Of a stretch of 8,270 nucleotides of DNA, positions 1 to 5,378 are shown in pieces (positions within the stretch are counted from its first letter, which is position 1; every line of letters begins with the position of its first letter). The DNA lies in the NCBI GenBank assembly GCA_945952355.1, contig CAMFIW010000093.1, forward strand, positions 1 through 8,270, in the 5' to 3' direction. Position numbers and translations under genes: made by a program. The stretch is from an uncultured Phenylobacterium sp. Lineage in GTDB: Bacteria > Pseudomonadota > Alphaproteobacteria > Caulobacterales > Caulobacteraceae. The notes under the pieces are model-generated. The model did no database searches and was not told the DNA's origin. It worked only from the letters and a program-made list of their open reading frames with translations.

Positions 1-298
1 GTGGCAGCGCCGTCGGCCCCTCGCGCATTGGCGAGCCGAGCTGGGAGGCCAGGACGCTCTTGTGGGGCTGGCCGGCCTGATTCAGCCAGGCGCCGATCAC
101 CGTCTCCGAGGCCCCGCCGCCGGCCGGCGCCCAGCGCGCGTAGACATCGGCGGTGTCCACCGCGTTCAGGCCGGCGTCGACGAAGGCGTCGAGGATGCGG
201 AACGAGGTGGCCTCGTCCGCCGTCCAGCCGAACACGTTGCCCCCCAGGACCAGCGGCGCGACCTTCAGGTCGGATTTCCCCAGTCGGCGCATTTCCAT
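1..298 (-). CDS. Aldo/keto reductase, N-terminal part (cut by left window edge)
   Basis: The reverse strand reads ATG at 298-296 and stays open to the window edge, giving the first 99 residues; the C-terminal two thirds lie outside. The start MEMRRLGKSDLKVAPLVLGG is the usual first strand of the aldo/keto reductase (TIM-barrel, NADPH-dependent) family, followed by NVFGWTADEA. The block DTADVY at residues 49-54 carries the family's catalytic Asp and Tyr (D49, Y54) at the expected spacing, then ASETVIGAWL at 63-72. The usual ATK motif holding the catalytic Lys reads ASQ here (Q86), so activity as a normal reductase is uncertain. A purine-rich AGGGAG lies 8 nt before the ATG. The start is 22 bp downstream of the GMC oxidoreductase stop on the same strand, so the two are probably cotranscribed. 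The fold assignment is firm; the substrate is unknown. Confidence 0.88.
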   Translation of the reverse strand, partial: MEMRRLGKSDLKVAPLVLGGNVFGWTADEATSFRILDAFVDAGLNAVDTADVYARWAPAGGGASETVIGAWLNQAGQPHKSVLASQLGSPMREGPTALP

Positions 299-320
299 GG
301 CGGTCGCTCCCTAAGCCGGA

Positions 321-1976
321 TCAGGCGGCCTTCTGGCCGTCCTCGTAGACCGGTGCATCATCGGCCGGCAGCGCGGCCTTGCCCAGCAGGATGTCGGCGG
401 CCTTCTCAGCGATCATGATGGTCGGCGCATTGGTGTTGCCGCCGACCAGGGTCGGCATGACCGAGGCGTCGATCACCCGCAGACCTTCCAGGCCCTGGAC
501 CTTAAGCTCGGCGTCGACCACCGCCATCGGGTCGCCCTTCGGCCCCATCCGACAGGTGCCGACCGGGTGGTAGATCGTCTCCGAGGCGCCGCGGATCCAG
601 GTGTCGATCTCCTCGTCGGTCTGGACGGCCGGGCCCGGGAACAGCTCCTGCGAGCGATAGGGCGCGAGCGCGGCCTGCTCGGCCACCTTGCGCATCATCT
701 TGACCCCCTCGCGCAGGGCGCGTCGGTCTTCCTCGGCCGCGAGATAGTTGGCGTAGATCGCCGGATCGTCGAACGGATCTGCGGACTTCAAGCCCACCCG
801 CCCGCGGCTCTCGGGCCGCAGCTGGCAGACGTGGAAGGTGAAGCCGTCCTTCTGGACCTGGGTCTTGCCGTGGTTCTGCATCACGGCCAGCACGCAGTGG
901 ATCTGCAGGTCGGGCCGGTCGAGGTCGGGCCGCGACTTCAGGAACGCGCCCGATTCCAGGAACTGCCTGCGCCCGATCCCCTGCTTGAACAGCATGTAGT
1001 TCAGGCCGACGAACAGCGTCTTGATGCCCTTGCGCTGCGAGAAGATCGTGATCGGCTGCGGGCACTCCCAGGACATGGTCACGTCCAGGTGGTCCTGCAG
1101 GTTCTGACCCACGCCCTTCAGCGGATGCACCACCGCGATCCCGTGCTTGGCGAGTTCCTCCGGATCGCCGATCCCCGACAGCTGCAGGATCTGCGGCGAC
1201 TGCACCGCGCCGGCGCACAGCAGGACCTCGCGGCCGGCCTGCGCCGACTTGCGGGTCTTGGTCTTCTCGTCGGCATATTCGACACCGACCGTCTTGCCGT
1301 TCTCGACCAGGATGCGGGTGGTCCGCGCATCGGTGACGCAGGTCAGGTTCGGGCGGTTGAGCGCCGGGTGCAGATAGCCTCGCGCGGGGCTGCAGCGCGG
1401 GCCGTCATGGACGGAGGGTTGATACGGCCCCCCACCGTCCTGCGGGAACCCGTTGAAATCATTGGTAACCTTGAATCCCGCCTGGCGGCCGGCCTCGATG
1501 GTCGCCTTGTAGATCGGGTTGGGGTCCGAGGCCTTGGAGACTTTCAGCGGGCCCGCACCGCCGTGCCAGTCGTCGCCCCCGCCTTCCAGGCTCTCCGAGC
1601 GCTTGAAGTAGGGCAGCACGTCCTTGTAGGCCCAGCCCTCCAGGCCCATCTGGCGCCACTGGTCGTAGTCGCGCGCGTGGCCGCGGATATAGATCATGCC
1701 GTTGATCGAGGACGAGCCGCCCCAGCCCTTGCCCCTCGGCCACCACATCTTGCGGTTCTCGAGGTTGGGCTCCTCCTCGGTCCAGAAGCCCCAGTTGTAG
1801 GTGTTCTTCGTGGGCAGAAGCTGGCCGACCCCGGCCCGCATCCGCACCATCAGCGAATTGTCCTTGGTCCCGGCTTCAAGCAGCAGGACCGTGACGTTCG
1901 GATCCTCGGTCAGGCGGGCCGCCAGGACGCAGCCGGCCGAGCCCGCGCCGATGATGATGTAGTCGAAGCGGTCCAT
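321..1976 (-). CDS. GMC-family FAD-dependent oxidoreductase (choline/alcohol dehydrogenase-like)
   Basis: This is a complete 551-residue flavoprotein of the glucose-methanol-choline family, which oxidises an alcohol to an aldehyde using bound FAD. The N-terminal Rossmann motif GAGSAG is at residues 10-15, with the ribose-binding Glu at E34 (LLLEAG). The first GMC signature is [15 protein letters not shown] at 80-94 and the second is [15 protein letters not shown] at 256-270. Near the C-terminus, [10 protein letters not shown] gives the catalytic His (H470) and GGNTNAPT gives the partner Asn (N514), 44 residues apart as in choline oxidase. Length matches the family. There is no signal peptide, so it is probably cytoplasmic or loosely membrane-associated. 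An AAGGGA stretch precedes the ATG. Automatic annotation would probably say choline dehydrogenase, but no betaine aldehyde dehydrogenase or BetI is visible, so the substrate should be left open. It leads a probable operon with the aldo/keto reductase. Confidence 0.93.
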   Translation of the reverse strand: MDRFDYIIIGAGSAGCVLAARLTEDPNVTVLLLEAGTKDNSLMVRMRAGVGQLLPTKNTYNWGFWTEEEPNLENRKMWWPRGKGWGGSSSINGMIYIRGHARDYDQWRQMGLEGWAYKDVLPYFKRSESLEGGGDDWHGGAGPLKVSKASDPNPIYKATIEAGRQAGFKVTNDFNGFPQDGGGPYQPSVHDGPRCSPARGYLHPALNRPNLTCVTDARTTRILVENGKTVGVEYADEKTKTRKSAQAGREVLLCAGAVQSPQILQLSGIGDPEELAKHGIAVVHPLKGVGQNLQDHLDVTMSWECPQPITIFSQRKGIKTLFVGLNYMLFKQGIGRRQFLESGAFLKSRPDLDRPDLQIHCVLAVMQNHGKTQVQKDGFTFHVCQLRPESRGRVGLKSADPFDDPAIYANYLAAEEDRRALREGVKMMRKVAEQAALAPYRSQELFPGPAVQTDEEIDTWIRGASETIYHPVGTCRMGPKGDPMAVVDAELKVQGLEGLRVIDASVMPTLVGGNTNAPTIMIAEKAADILLGKAALPADDAPVYEDGQKAA

Positions 1977-2022
1977 GGCCGTCCCGTCCCTTAACAGCGT
2001 TTAGTTGGGCGGGACCTTACAA

Positions 2023-2053
2023 GTCCGGACGGTCCAGGCAAGACCATCCGGAC
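2023..2053. promoter_or_regulatory. Inverted repeat upstream of the GMC oxidoreductase, possible operator
   Basis: Two 11-base arms (2023-2033 GTCCGGACGGT and 2043-2053 ACCATCCGGAC) form an inverted repeat with one imperfect pair and a 9-base centre. It ends 46 bp before the GMC start codon on the minus strand, where an operator or 5'-leader hairpin would sit. No T-run follows on the minus strand, so a terminator reading is weaker. Which protein binds is unknown. Confidence 0.4.
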
Positions 2054-2064
2054 GCTGTTCGGGC

Positions 2065-2084
2065 AAAAAATGACGCCGGCGTCA
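2065..2084 (-). terminator. Intrinsic terminator overlapping the stop codon of the secreted-protein gene
   Basis: On the minus strand the perfect 14-base palindrome TGACGCCGGCGTCA (2071-2084) is followed directly by six T (2065-2070). It folds as a 5-bp stem with a CCGG loop. Its first three bases are the TGA stop codon of the upstream gene. The short stem makes it a modest terminator, but it is the only clear hairpin-plus-T-run in the minus-strand block. Confidence 0.55.
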
Positions 2085-2660
2085 CGGTCCTTCGCGGACC
2101 AGGTCGAGGACCCAGTTGGCCTCCCAGGTCTTGCCGTTGTCGATCGAGAAGGCCTGCTCCATGTGGGCCTTGTCGTGGCCCTGTGGCGTCCATTGGTAAC
2201 GAACCAGGATCATGCGGCCGTTGAACTCTTCGTGGTCGATGAGTTCGCCCTTGCCGTCGGTGAAGGTTCCGACCACCGGCGGCAGGCCCAGCGTCCCCTT
2301 CCTGAGGTCGGCGAGATAGATGCTCCACTGGCCCGAAGCGACGTTGTAGAGCCGCAGGGTATGACCATCGCGCCGCCCGTCCGGCCCGGAGACGTGGAAG
2401 TCCTCCAGGTTGGAATTGGTGTCGAGCAGCTTGCGGGTCACCGAGGTCCCGTCGAACTCGATCCACTTGGTCGAGCCGGTCAGCGGATCGACCAGTTTCC
2501 TGAGGTGAGCCTTCCACGACCCGATCAGGAAGTCGAAGTCGTGCGAGCCGTCGCGCGGCGGCGGCATGGGGCGCGGGGCCGTCTGGGCGAGGGCCGGCGC
2601 GGCGAGCGCCGTCAGGGCGGCGGCGGCCAGGACGGCCGGGATCGATCTCGAGGCGGCCAT
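2082..2660 (-). CDS. Secreted protein of unknown function, DUF1579-like beta-rich domain
   Basis: The 192-residue product begins with a signal peptide: basic start MAASR, a hydrophobic Ala/Leu core and the cleavage motif APALA before Q26. The mature part, about residues 37-190, opens with HDFDFLIGSWKAH. It continues with short strands rich in aromatic and charged residues (LRLYNVASGQWSIYLAD, VVGTFTDGKGELIDHEEFNG, EQAFSIDNGKTWEANWVLD). This pattern, as I remember it, belongs to a widespread family of small lipocalin-like or DUF1579-like proteins with no established reaction. There is no lipobox, so it is probably periplasmic. GGAGGG lies 4 nt before the ATG. It lies between the hydratase and GMC genes on the same strand, but the inverted repeat ahead of it and the terminator at its stop suggest its own transcript. 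Secretion is well supported; the function is not known. Confidence 0.85.
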   Translation of the reverse strand: MAASRSIPAVLAAAALTALAAPALAQTAPRPMPPPRDGSHDFDFLIGSWKAHLRKLVDPLTGSTKWIEFDGTSVTRKLLDTNSNLEDFHVSGPDGRRDGHTLRLYNVASGQWSIYLADLRKGTLGLPPVVGTFTDGKGELIDHEEFNGRMILVRYQWTPQGHDKAHMEQAFSIDNGKTWEANWVLDLVREGP

Positions 2661-2671
2661 GCGGCCCTCCG

Positions 2672-2709
2672 ATGTGCGACGGCTGCGGGTTTACAGCCGT
2701 GCATCACAT
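2672..2709. repeat. Extended inverted repeat just upstream of the secreted-protein start
   Basis: The 7-base arms ACGGCTG (2679-2685) and CAGCCGT (2694-2700) pair perfectly around an 8-base loop. An outer pair ATGTG (2672-2676) and CACAT (2705-2709) extends the dyad across a small internal loop. The dyad ends 11 bp upstream of the start codon, next to the GGAGGG ribosome binding site (2665-2670). It may be an operator or a leader hairpin affecting translation. Confidence 0.4.
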
Positions 2710-2718
2710 GCCCCCGAG

Positions 2719-2742
2719 CCGGCGCCGCTGTCCGGCGCCGCT
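2719..2742. repeat. Tandem CCGGCGCCGCT repeat / hairpin downstream of the enoyl-CoA hydratase
   Basis: CCGGCGCCGCT occurs twice (2719-2729 and 2732-2742) with a 2-base spacer. Because each copy contains the palindrome GGCGCC, the copies can also fold on each other as a 7-bp GC hairpin with a 7-base loop. It lies 33 bp past the hydratase stop on the minus strand and has no T-run, so it could be a GC-rich transcript-end hairpin or simply a short duplication. Confidence 0.35.
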
Positions 2743-2774
2743 CATCGACCTCGGCCGGGACCACTTTAATGTGG

Positions 2775-3557
2775 CTAGCGGCCCTTCCAGTTCGGGGCGC
2801 GCTTCTGGGCGAAAGCCATGGGCCCTTCCACGAAGTCTTCGGACCGGAACAAGGCGGACACCGCCGGATAGCGGTTCTGCCCCTTGATAGCGGCTTCCAG
2901 GTTCGGCTCGTCCAGGCCCTTGAACACCGCCTCCTTCGAGGCCCGCACCGACATCGGCGACAGCTCGGCGATCTGGGCGGCCCAACGGCGCGCCGCGTCC
3001 ATAAGTTCTCCCGGCGCGACCACTTCGTTCACGAAGCCCAGCGCCTCCCCTTCCTTGGCCGAGACCCGGCGGCCAGTGAGGATCATACCCAGGGCCCGCT
3101 TGGTCCCGATCGCCCGCGGAAGGCGATGCAGGCCGCCCGCCAGAGCGGCCAGCCCCACCCGCGGCTCCGGCAGGGCGAAGACCGCCGCCTCGGAGGCCAC
3201 GATGATGTCGCAGGCCAGCGCGATCTCGAAGCCGCCGCCCATGGCGATGCCGTTCACCGCCGCGATCAGTGGCTTGTTGAGGTCGAACCGCGAGGTCAGG
3301 CCCGCGAAGCCCGACGGCGGGCTCTTCATGTCCCCGCCCGTCGCCTGATGCTTGAGGTCGTTGCCGGCCGAGAAGGCCCGCTCGCCCGCGCCGGTGACGA
3401 TGCCGACCCATTGCTCCGGGTCGGCGGCGAAAGCGTCGAACGCCTCATGCAGTTCGAAGTGAGCCGGCGAATGCAGGGCGTTCATCACCTCGGGCCGGTT
3501 CAGGGTGAACACGGTGACCGGCCCCTCGCGTTCCACGCGGATGTACTCATAGGCCAT
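2775..3557 (-). CDS. Enoyl-CoA hydratase/isomerase family protein, CaiD-like
   Basis: This 260-residue crotonase-fold protein would hydrate an enoyl-CoA thioester in the cytoplasm. The frame opens 21 codons earlier, but ATG at 3557 is preferred: GGAGG lies 8 nt ahead, the product has the usual family length, and MAYEYIRVEREGPVTVFTLNRP is a normal N-terminus. The oxyanion-hole segments are SAGNDLK (63-69) and AMGGGFE (105-111). Both catalytic glutamates are present, E111 and E131 (ALPEPRVGL). The C-terminal end AFAQKRAPNWKGR and the segment GFAGLT resemble, from memory, crotonobetainyl-CoA hydratase CaiD more than the generic short-chain enzyme. It is 69 bp downstream of the hexapeptide gene on the same strand. 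The hydratase family is sure; the CaiD-like substrate is only a suggestion. Confidence 0.92.
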   Translation of the reverse strand: MAYEYIRVEREGPVTVFTLNRPEVMNALHSPAHFELHEAFDAFAADPEQWVGIVTGAGERAFSAGNDLKHQATGGDMKSPPSGFAGLTSRFDLNKPLIAAVNGIAMGGGFEIALACDIIVASEAAVFALPEPRVGLAALAGGLHRLPRAIGTKRALGMILTGRRVSAKEGEALGFVNEVVAPGELMDAARRWAAQIAELSPMSVRASKEAVFKGLDEPNLEAAIKGQNRYPAVSALFRSEDFVEGPMAFAQKRAPNWKGR

Positions 3558-3583
3558 CGGCCGTCCTCCCTCTTGTGTGGTCA

Positions 3584-3611
3584 GGACGCTGGCGGGGGCG
3601 CCGCAGCGTCC
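3584..3611. terminator. GC-rich hairpin between the hexapeptide and hydratase genes
   Basis: GGACGCTG (3584-3591) and CAGCGTCC (3604-3611) pair perfectly. An inner CGG/CCG extends the stem to 11 bp with one bulge and a 5-base loop. It lies 16 bp past the hexapeptide stop and 27 bp before the hydratase ATG. There is no T-run, so it may be a weak terminator, an mRNA-processing or stability hairpin, or an operator. Confidence 0.4.
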
Positions 3612-3626
3612 GTCAAGCACATGGCC

Positions 3627-4154
3627 TCAGCGCTCTTTCAGCCCCGCGGCGTAACGCTGCCAGTTGTGGACGTAGTGCATCGACCCGCCGACGATCATCT
3701 GGGCCTGGGCGTCGGAGATTTCCCGCACCACCTTGCCCGGCGCGCCCATCACCAGGGAGTTGTCCGGAATCTCCTTGCCTTCGGTGATCAGGCAGTTGGC
3801 CCCGATCAGACAGTTCTTTCCGATCTTCGCCCCGTTCAGGATGATCGAGCCGATGCCGACCAGCGAATTGTCGCCGATCGTGCAGCCGTGAAGCATCACC
3901 ATGTGACCAACGGTCACGTTCGAACCGATGGTCAGCGGTGAGCCGGTGTCGGTGTGTAGTACAGAACCGTCCTGCACATTGGAGTTTTCGCCGATGATGA
4001 TGGGATCGTTGTCGCCGCGAAGTGTCGCGCCCCACCAGACCGAAGCGTTTTTCTTCAGAATCACTCTGCCGATCACCGCCGCGCTCGGCGCGACCCAGTA
4101 TTCGCCTTCATCGGGCAATTCAGGGGCAACGTCGCCCAAGTTATAGACACTCAT
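3627..4154 (-). CDS. Gamma-carbonic-anhydrase family hexapeptide-repeat protein (YrdA/CamH-like)
   Basis: The 175-residue product is a left-handed parallel beta-helix protein built of hexapeptide repeats such as IGENSN, IGSNVT, IGDNSL and IGKNCL. Family members form trimers with a metal between subunits. The three metal-ligand histidines are H67 (GSVLHTD), H84 and H89 (GHMVMLHGC). The supporting RGD (46-48) and Q61 (NVQDGS) are also present, so it could be an active zinc or iron carbonic anhydrase. The proton-shuttle loop of the archaeal Cam enzyme is missing, as in CamH/YrdA proteins. Relatives CaiE and PaaY sit beside CoA-ester enzymes, which matters because the next gene is a CaiD-like hydratase. 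The ATG at 4154 has a weak GGGGTG upstream. It is transcribed away from phoH. The fold is certain; carbonic anhydrase activity is likely but unproven. Confidence 0.9.
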   Translation of the reverse strand: MSVYNLGDVAPELPDEGEYWVAPSAAVIGRVILKKNASVWWGATLRGDNDPIIIGENSNVQDGSVLHTDTGSPLTIGSNVTVGHMVMLHGCTIGDNSLVGIGSIILNGAKIGKNCLIGANCLITEGKEIPDNSLVMGAPGKVVREISDAQAQMIVGGSMHYVHNWQRYAAGLKER

Positions 4155-4176
4155 CCGTACACCCCGTTTCTTGCAC

Positions 4177-4215
4177 TTAACGGCTTGCTTAACAGTTCAT
4201 AAACCAAGCTAGGAT
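4177..4215 (+). promoter_or_regulatory. Candidate promoter for the 4222-4449 transcript, with paired TTAAC motifs
   Basis: A TAGGAT box at 4210-4215 (inside GCTAGGATC, close to the Caulobacter-type -10 GCTANAWC) could pair with CTTAAC at 4188-4193 (16-bp spacer) or TTGCTT at 4185-4190 (19-bp spacer). Transcription would begin near 4222. Two TTAAC motifs (4177-4181 and 4189-4193) lie just upstream. This AT-richer patch between divergent genes probably also holds the promoter of the hexapeptide gene on the other strand. Confidence 0.4.
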
Positions 4216-4221
4216 CATCTT

Positions 4222-4449
4222 AGTCGGGCGATTCGAGGGGGCGATAGCCTCCCCGCATCCCGCCACGGCCGATTTTCGGCTGGCGGCGTCCCGCAGGACG
4301 GAGACGAGGGTGTCGCGTAGGGTGCTTGGGCGGGCATCTCCGCCAGGATTGCAAACCGCAGGCGAGCCGCCGGGCCGCGCACGACGCCGCTCCTATTCTT
4401 CCAATCTGTCGACCTCGAAGGGCGATCCATTGCGGACTCGCCCTTTTTT
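4222..4449 (+). ncRNA. Candidate structured small RNA or phoH leader, family unknown
   Basis: This stretch has no convincing reading frame but can form many helices. A long-range closing stem pairs TTCGAGG (4232-4238) with CCTCGAA (4413-4419). Inside are CCGCCA/TGGCGG continuing into GCCGA/TCGGC after a 2-base bulge (4260-4286), CGTCC-CGCA-GGACG (4287-4300), GGCGG/CCGCC (4329-4344) and GGCG/CGCC (4361-4371). A small GGC-GATA-GCC hairpin (4240-4249) overlaps the region next to the closing stem. The stretch lies between a promoter-like sequence and a strong intrinsic terminator. It lacks the conserved core strings I know for RNase P RNA, 4.5S RNA, tmRNA and the cobalamin, TPP and FMN riboswitches. 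6S RNA cannot be excluded by eye. It is either a free-standing RNA or an attenuated leader, because phoH follows on the same strand. The 5' end is inferred from the promoter. Confidence 0.5.
4418..4449 (+). terminator. Strong intrinsic terminator between the structured RNA and phoH
   Basis: AAGGGCGA (4418-4425) pairs with TCGCCCTT (4438-4445). TCC/GGA stacks inside around an ATTGC loop, with one unpaired C, and the T-run extends through 4449. It is the best terminator in the window. It ends 11 bp before the GGAGG ribosome binding site of phoH, so phoH needs read-through, release from this hairpin or a promoter of its own. Confidence 0.8.
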
Positions 4450-4470
4450 CATGCCCCCTAGGAGGCCTTG

Positions 4471-5235
4471 ATGACCAAGCGAGCCCTGAAGCGACAACTG
4501 CGCGAAGGCGCGTTCGACGCCACTCAGTTCGAGGACGAAGGGAAAATTCGTAGACTTCCAGTGGAGCGCGCTTGGTCTCCCCTGGCCCATCACAATGACG
4601 ACCGTGAACAGGGCTATCTGAAGACGATCAAGGCCAAGTCGGTCGGCCAGCAGGCCCTGATCGAGGCCATCGACGCCAAGAACCTGGTCATGGCCCTGGG
4701 GCCGGCCGGCACCGGCAAGACCTACCTGGCGATCGCCAAGGCGGTGGAGGCCCTGGAATCGGGCCGCGTCGGCCGCATCGTCCTGTCGCGCCCCGCAGTC
4801 GAGGCCGGCGAATCCATCGGCTTCCTGCCCGGCGAGATGGAGGACAAGCTCGCCCCCTATCTGCGTCCGCTCTACGACGCCTTGTCCGACCGCCTGTCGA
4901 TGAAGCGTGTGCGGGCCCTGATGGCCGAGGGCGCCATCGAGATCGCCCCAGTGGGATTCATGCGCGGCCGCACGCTGAACAACGCCTTCGTGGTGATCGA
5001 CGAGGCGCAGAACTGCACCTACACCCAACTCAAGATGCTGCTGACCCGGCTGGGCTGGCACTCGACCATGGTCGTCACCGGCGACCCGAACCAGTCAGAC
5101 CTGCTGCCGGAACTCTCGGGCCTCGCCTCCGTGGCGGAGAAGTTCGAGACCGTCGGCAACATCGCCGTGGTCCGCCTGGCCGACCGCGACATCGTTCGCC
5201 ACCCGCTCGTGGCCGAAATGCTGGGCGTCCTCTAG
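4471..5235 (+). CDS. PhoH-family P-loop ATPase, short stand-alone form
   Basis: The 254-residue cytoplasmic ATPase is of the PhoH type. Walker A GPAGTGKT is at 77-84, the family motif SRPAVEAGESIGFLPGE at 106-122, and GFMRGRTL at 162-169. Walker B VVIDEAQN is at 174-181, TGDPNQSD at 203-210, and the conserved C-terminal RHPLVAEML at 243-251. This corresponds to the ATPase core alone. The E. coli PhoH and YbeZ proteins are about 350 residues, and no YbeY, MiaB or CorC gene lies next to it, so it is probably not the YbeZ paralogue. A TTG at 4468 is in frame, but the ATG at 4471 follows GGAGG (4461-4465) by 5 nt and is chosen. PhoH proteins are linked to phosphate stress and RNA metabolism, but the role is poorly defined. 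The terminator upstream suggests regulated read-through. Confidence 0.93.
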   Translation: MTKRALKRQLREGAFDATQFEDEGKIRRLPVERAWSPLAHHNDDREQGYLKTIKAKSVGQQALIEAIDAKNLVMALGPAGTGKTYLAIAKAVEALESGRVGRIVLSRPAVEAGESIGFLPGEMEDKLAPYLRPLYDALSDRLSMKRVRALMAEGAIEIAPVGFMRGRTLNNAFVVIDEAQNCTYTQLKMLLTRLGWHSTMVVTGDPNQSDLLPELSGLASVAEKFETVGNIAVVRLADRDIVRHPLVAEMLGVL

Positions 5236-5245
5236 GCGCCGCCTA

Positions 5246-5274
5246 GGGCGGCCGCGTCTCCCACGCGGCCGCCC
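5246..5274 (+). terminator. Strong GC hairpin after phoH
   Basis: Perfect 12-base arms GGGCGGCCGCGT (5246-5257) and ACGCGGCCGCCC (5263-5274) flank a CTCCC loop, 10 bp past the phoH stop. No T-run follows, so it is a terminator of the hairpin-only kind or a 3'-end stabiliser. It insulates phoH from the regulator gene downstream. Confidence 0.55.
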
Positions 5275-5303
5275 GTCACCTCGCGTTCTCGTGAGGCGAG
5301 CGC

Positions 5304-5341
5304 TGTTGCATTTGGTTGCAGATGTTGCATTGAGTTGCACA
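5304..5341 (+). promoter_or_regulatory. Four regularly spaced GTTGCA repeats, likely operator of the HTH gene
   Basis: GTTGCA occurs at 5305-5310, 5315-5320, 5324-5329 and 5334-5339, with starts 10, 9 and 10 bp apart, about one helical turn. The block can be read as a 19-bp unit repeated twice (5304-5322 and 5323-5341) with 16 of 19 identical bases. It lies 37 bp before the start codon of a helix-turn-helix protein, which fits autoregulation by a protein binding one DNA face. A weak GCTAGC box follows at 5350-5355. Confidence 0.6.
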
Positions 5342-5378
5342 GGCAGCCAGCTAGCGGCGAAACACGAGATCAAACGGC

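Noticed and set aside
1..418. Plus-strand open frames of 115 and 118 codons at the left end
   Set aside because: Arg/Pro-rich shadows of the minus-strand aldo/keto reductase, which has clear family motifs and a ribosome binding site.
567..1994. Plus-strand 475-codon frame opposite the GMC oxidoreductase
   Set aside because: The composition is that of an antisense frame in GC-rich DNA. The minus-strand frame carries both GMC signatures and the catalytic pair.
2070..3941. Plus-strand 623-codon frame
   Set aside because: Runs antisense to three recognisable minus-strand genes and shows no domain; long antisense frames are expected at this GC content.
4177..4193. A canonical CtrA box
   Set aside because: The spacing between TTAA halves is 8 rather than 7, so it is kept only as a low-interest observation.
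4222..4449. tmRNA (ssrA), prompted by GATTCGAGGG resembling the tmRNA 5' motif GATTCGAC
   Set aside because: No tag-peptide reading frame of the Caulobacter type, no T-loop or CCA end, and no other tmRNA landmark was found.
4222..4449. RNase P RNA, 4.5S RNA, or cobalamin/TPP/FMN riboswitch
   Set aside because: The conserved core strings of these RNAs are absent by eye. A covariance search is needed to exclude divergent forms and 6S RNA.
4215..4553. Short frames in the gap before phoH (71 codons minus, 75 codons plus)
   Set aside because: No family pattern or good ribosome binding site, and the region is better explained by RNA structure plus a terminator.
5304..5341. Replication-origin or plasmid iterons
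   Set aside because: No Rep gene, DnaA boxes or AT-rich unwinding region nearby; an operator of the adjacent HTH gene is simpler.
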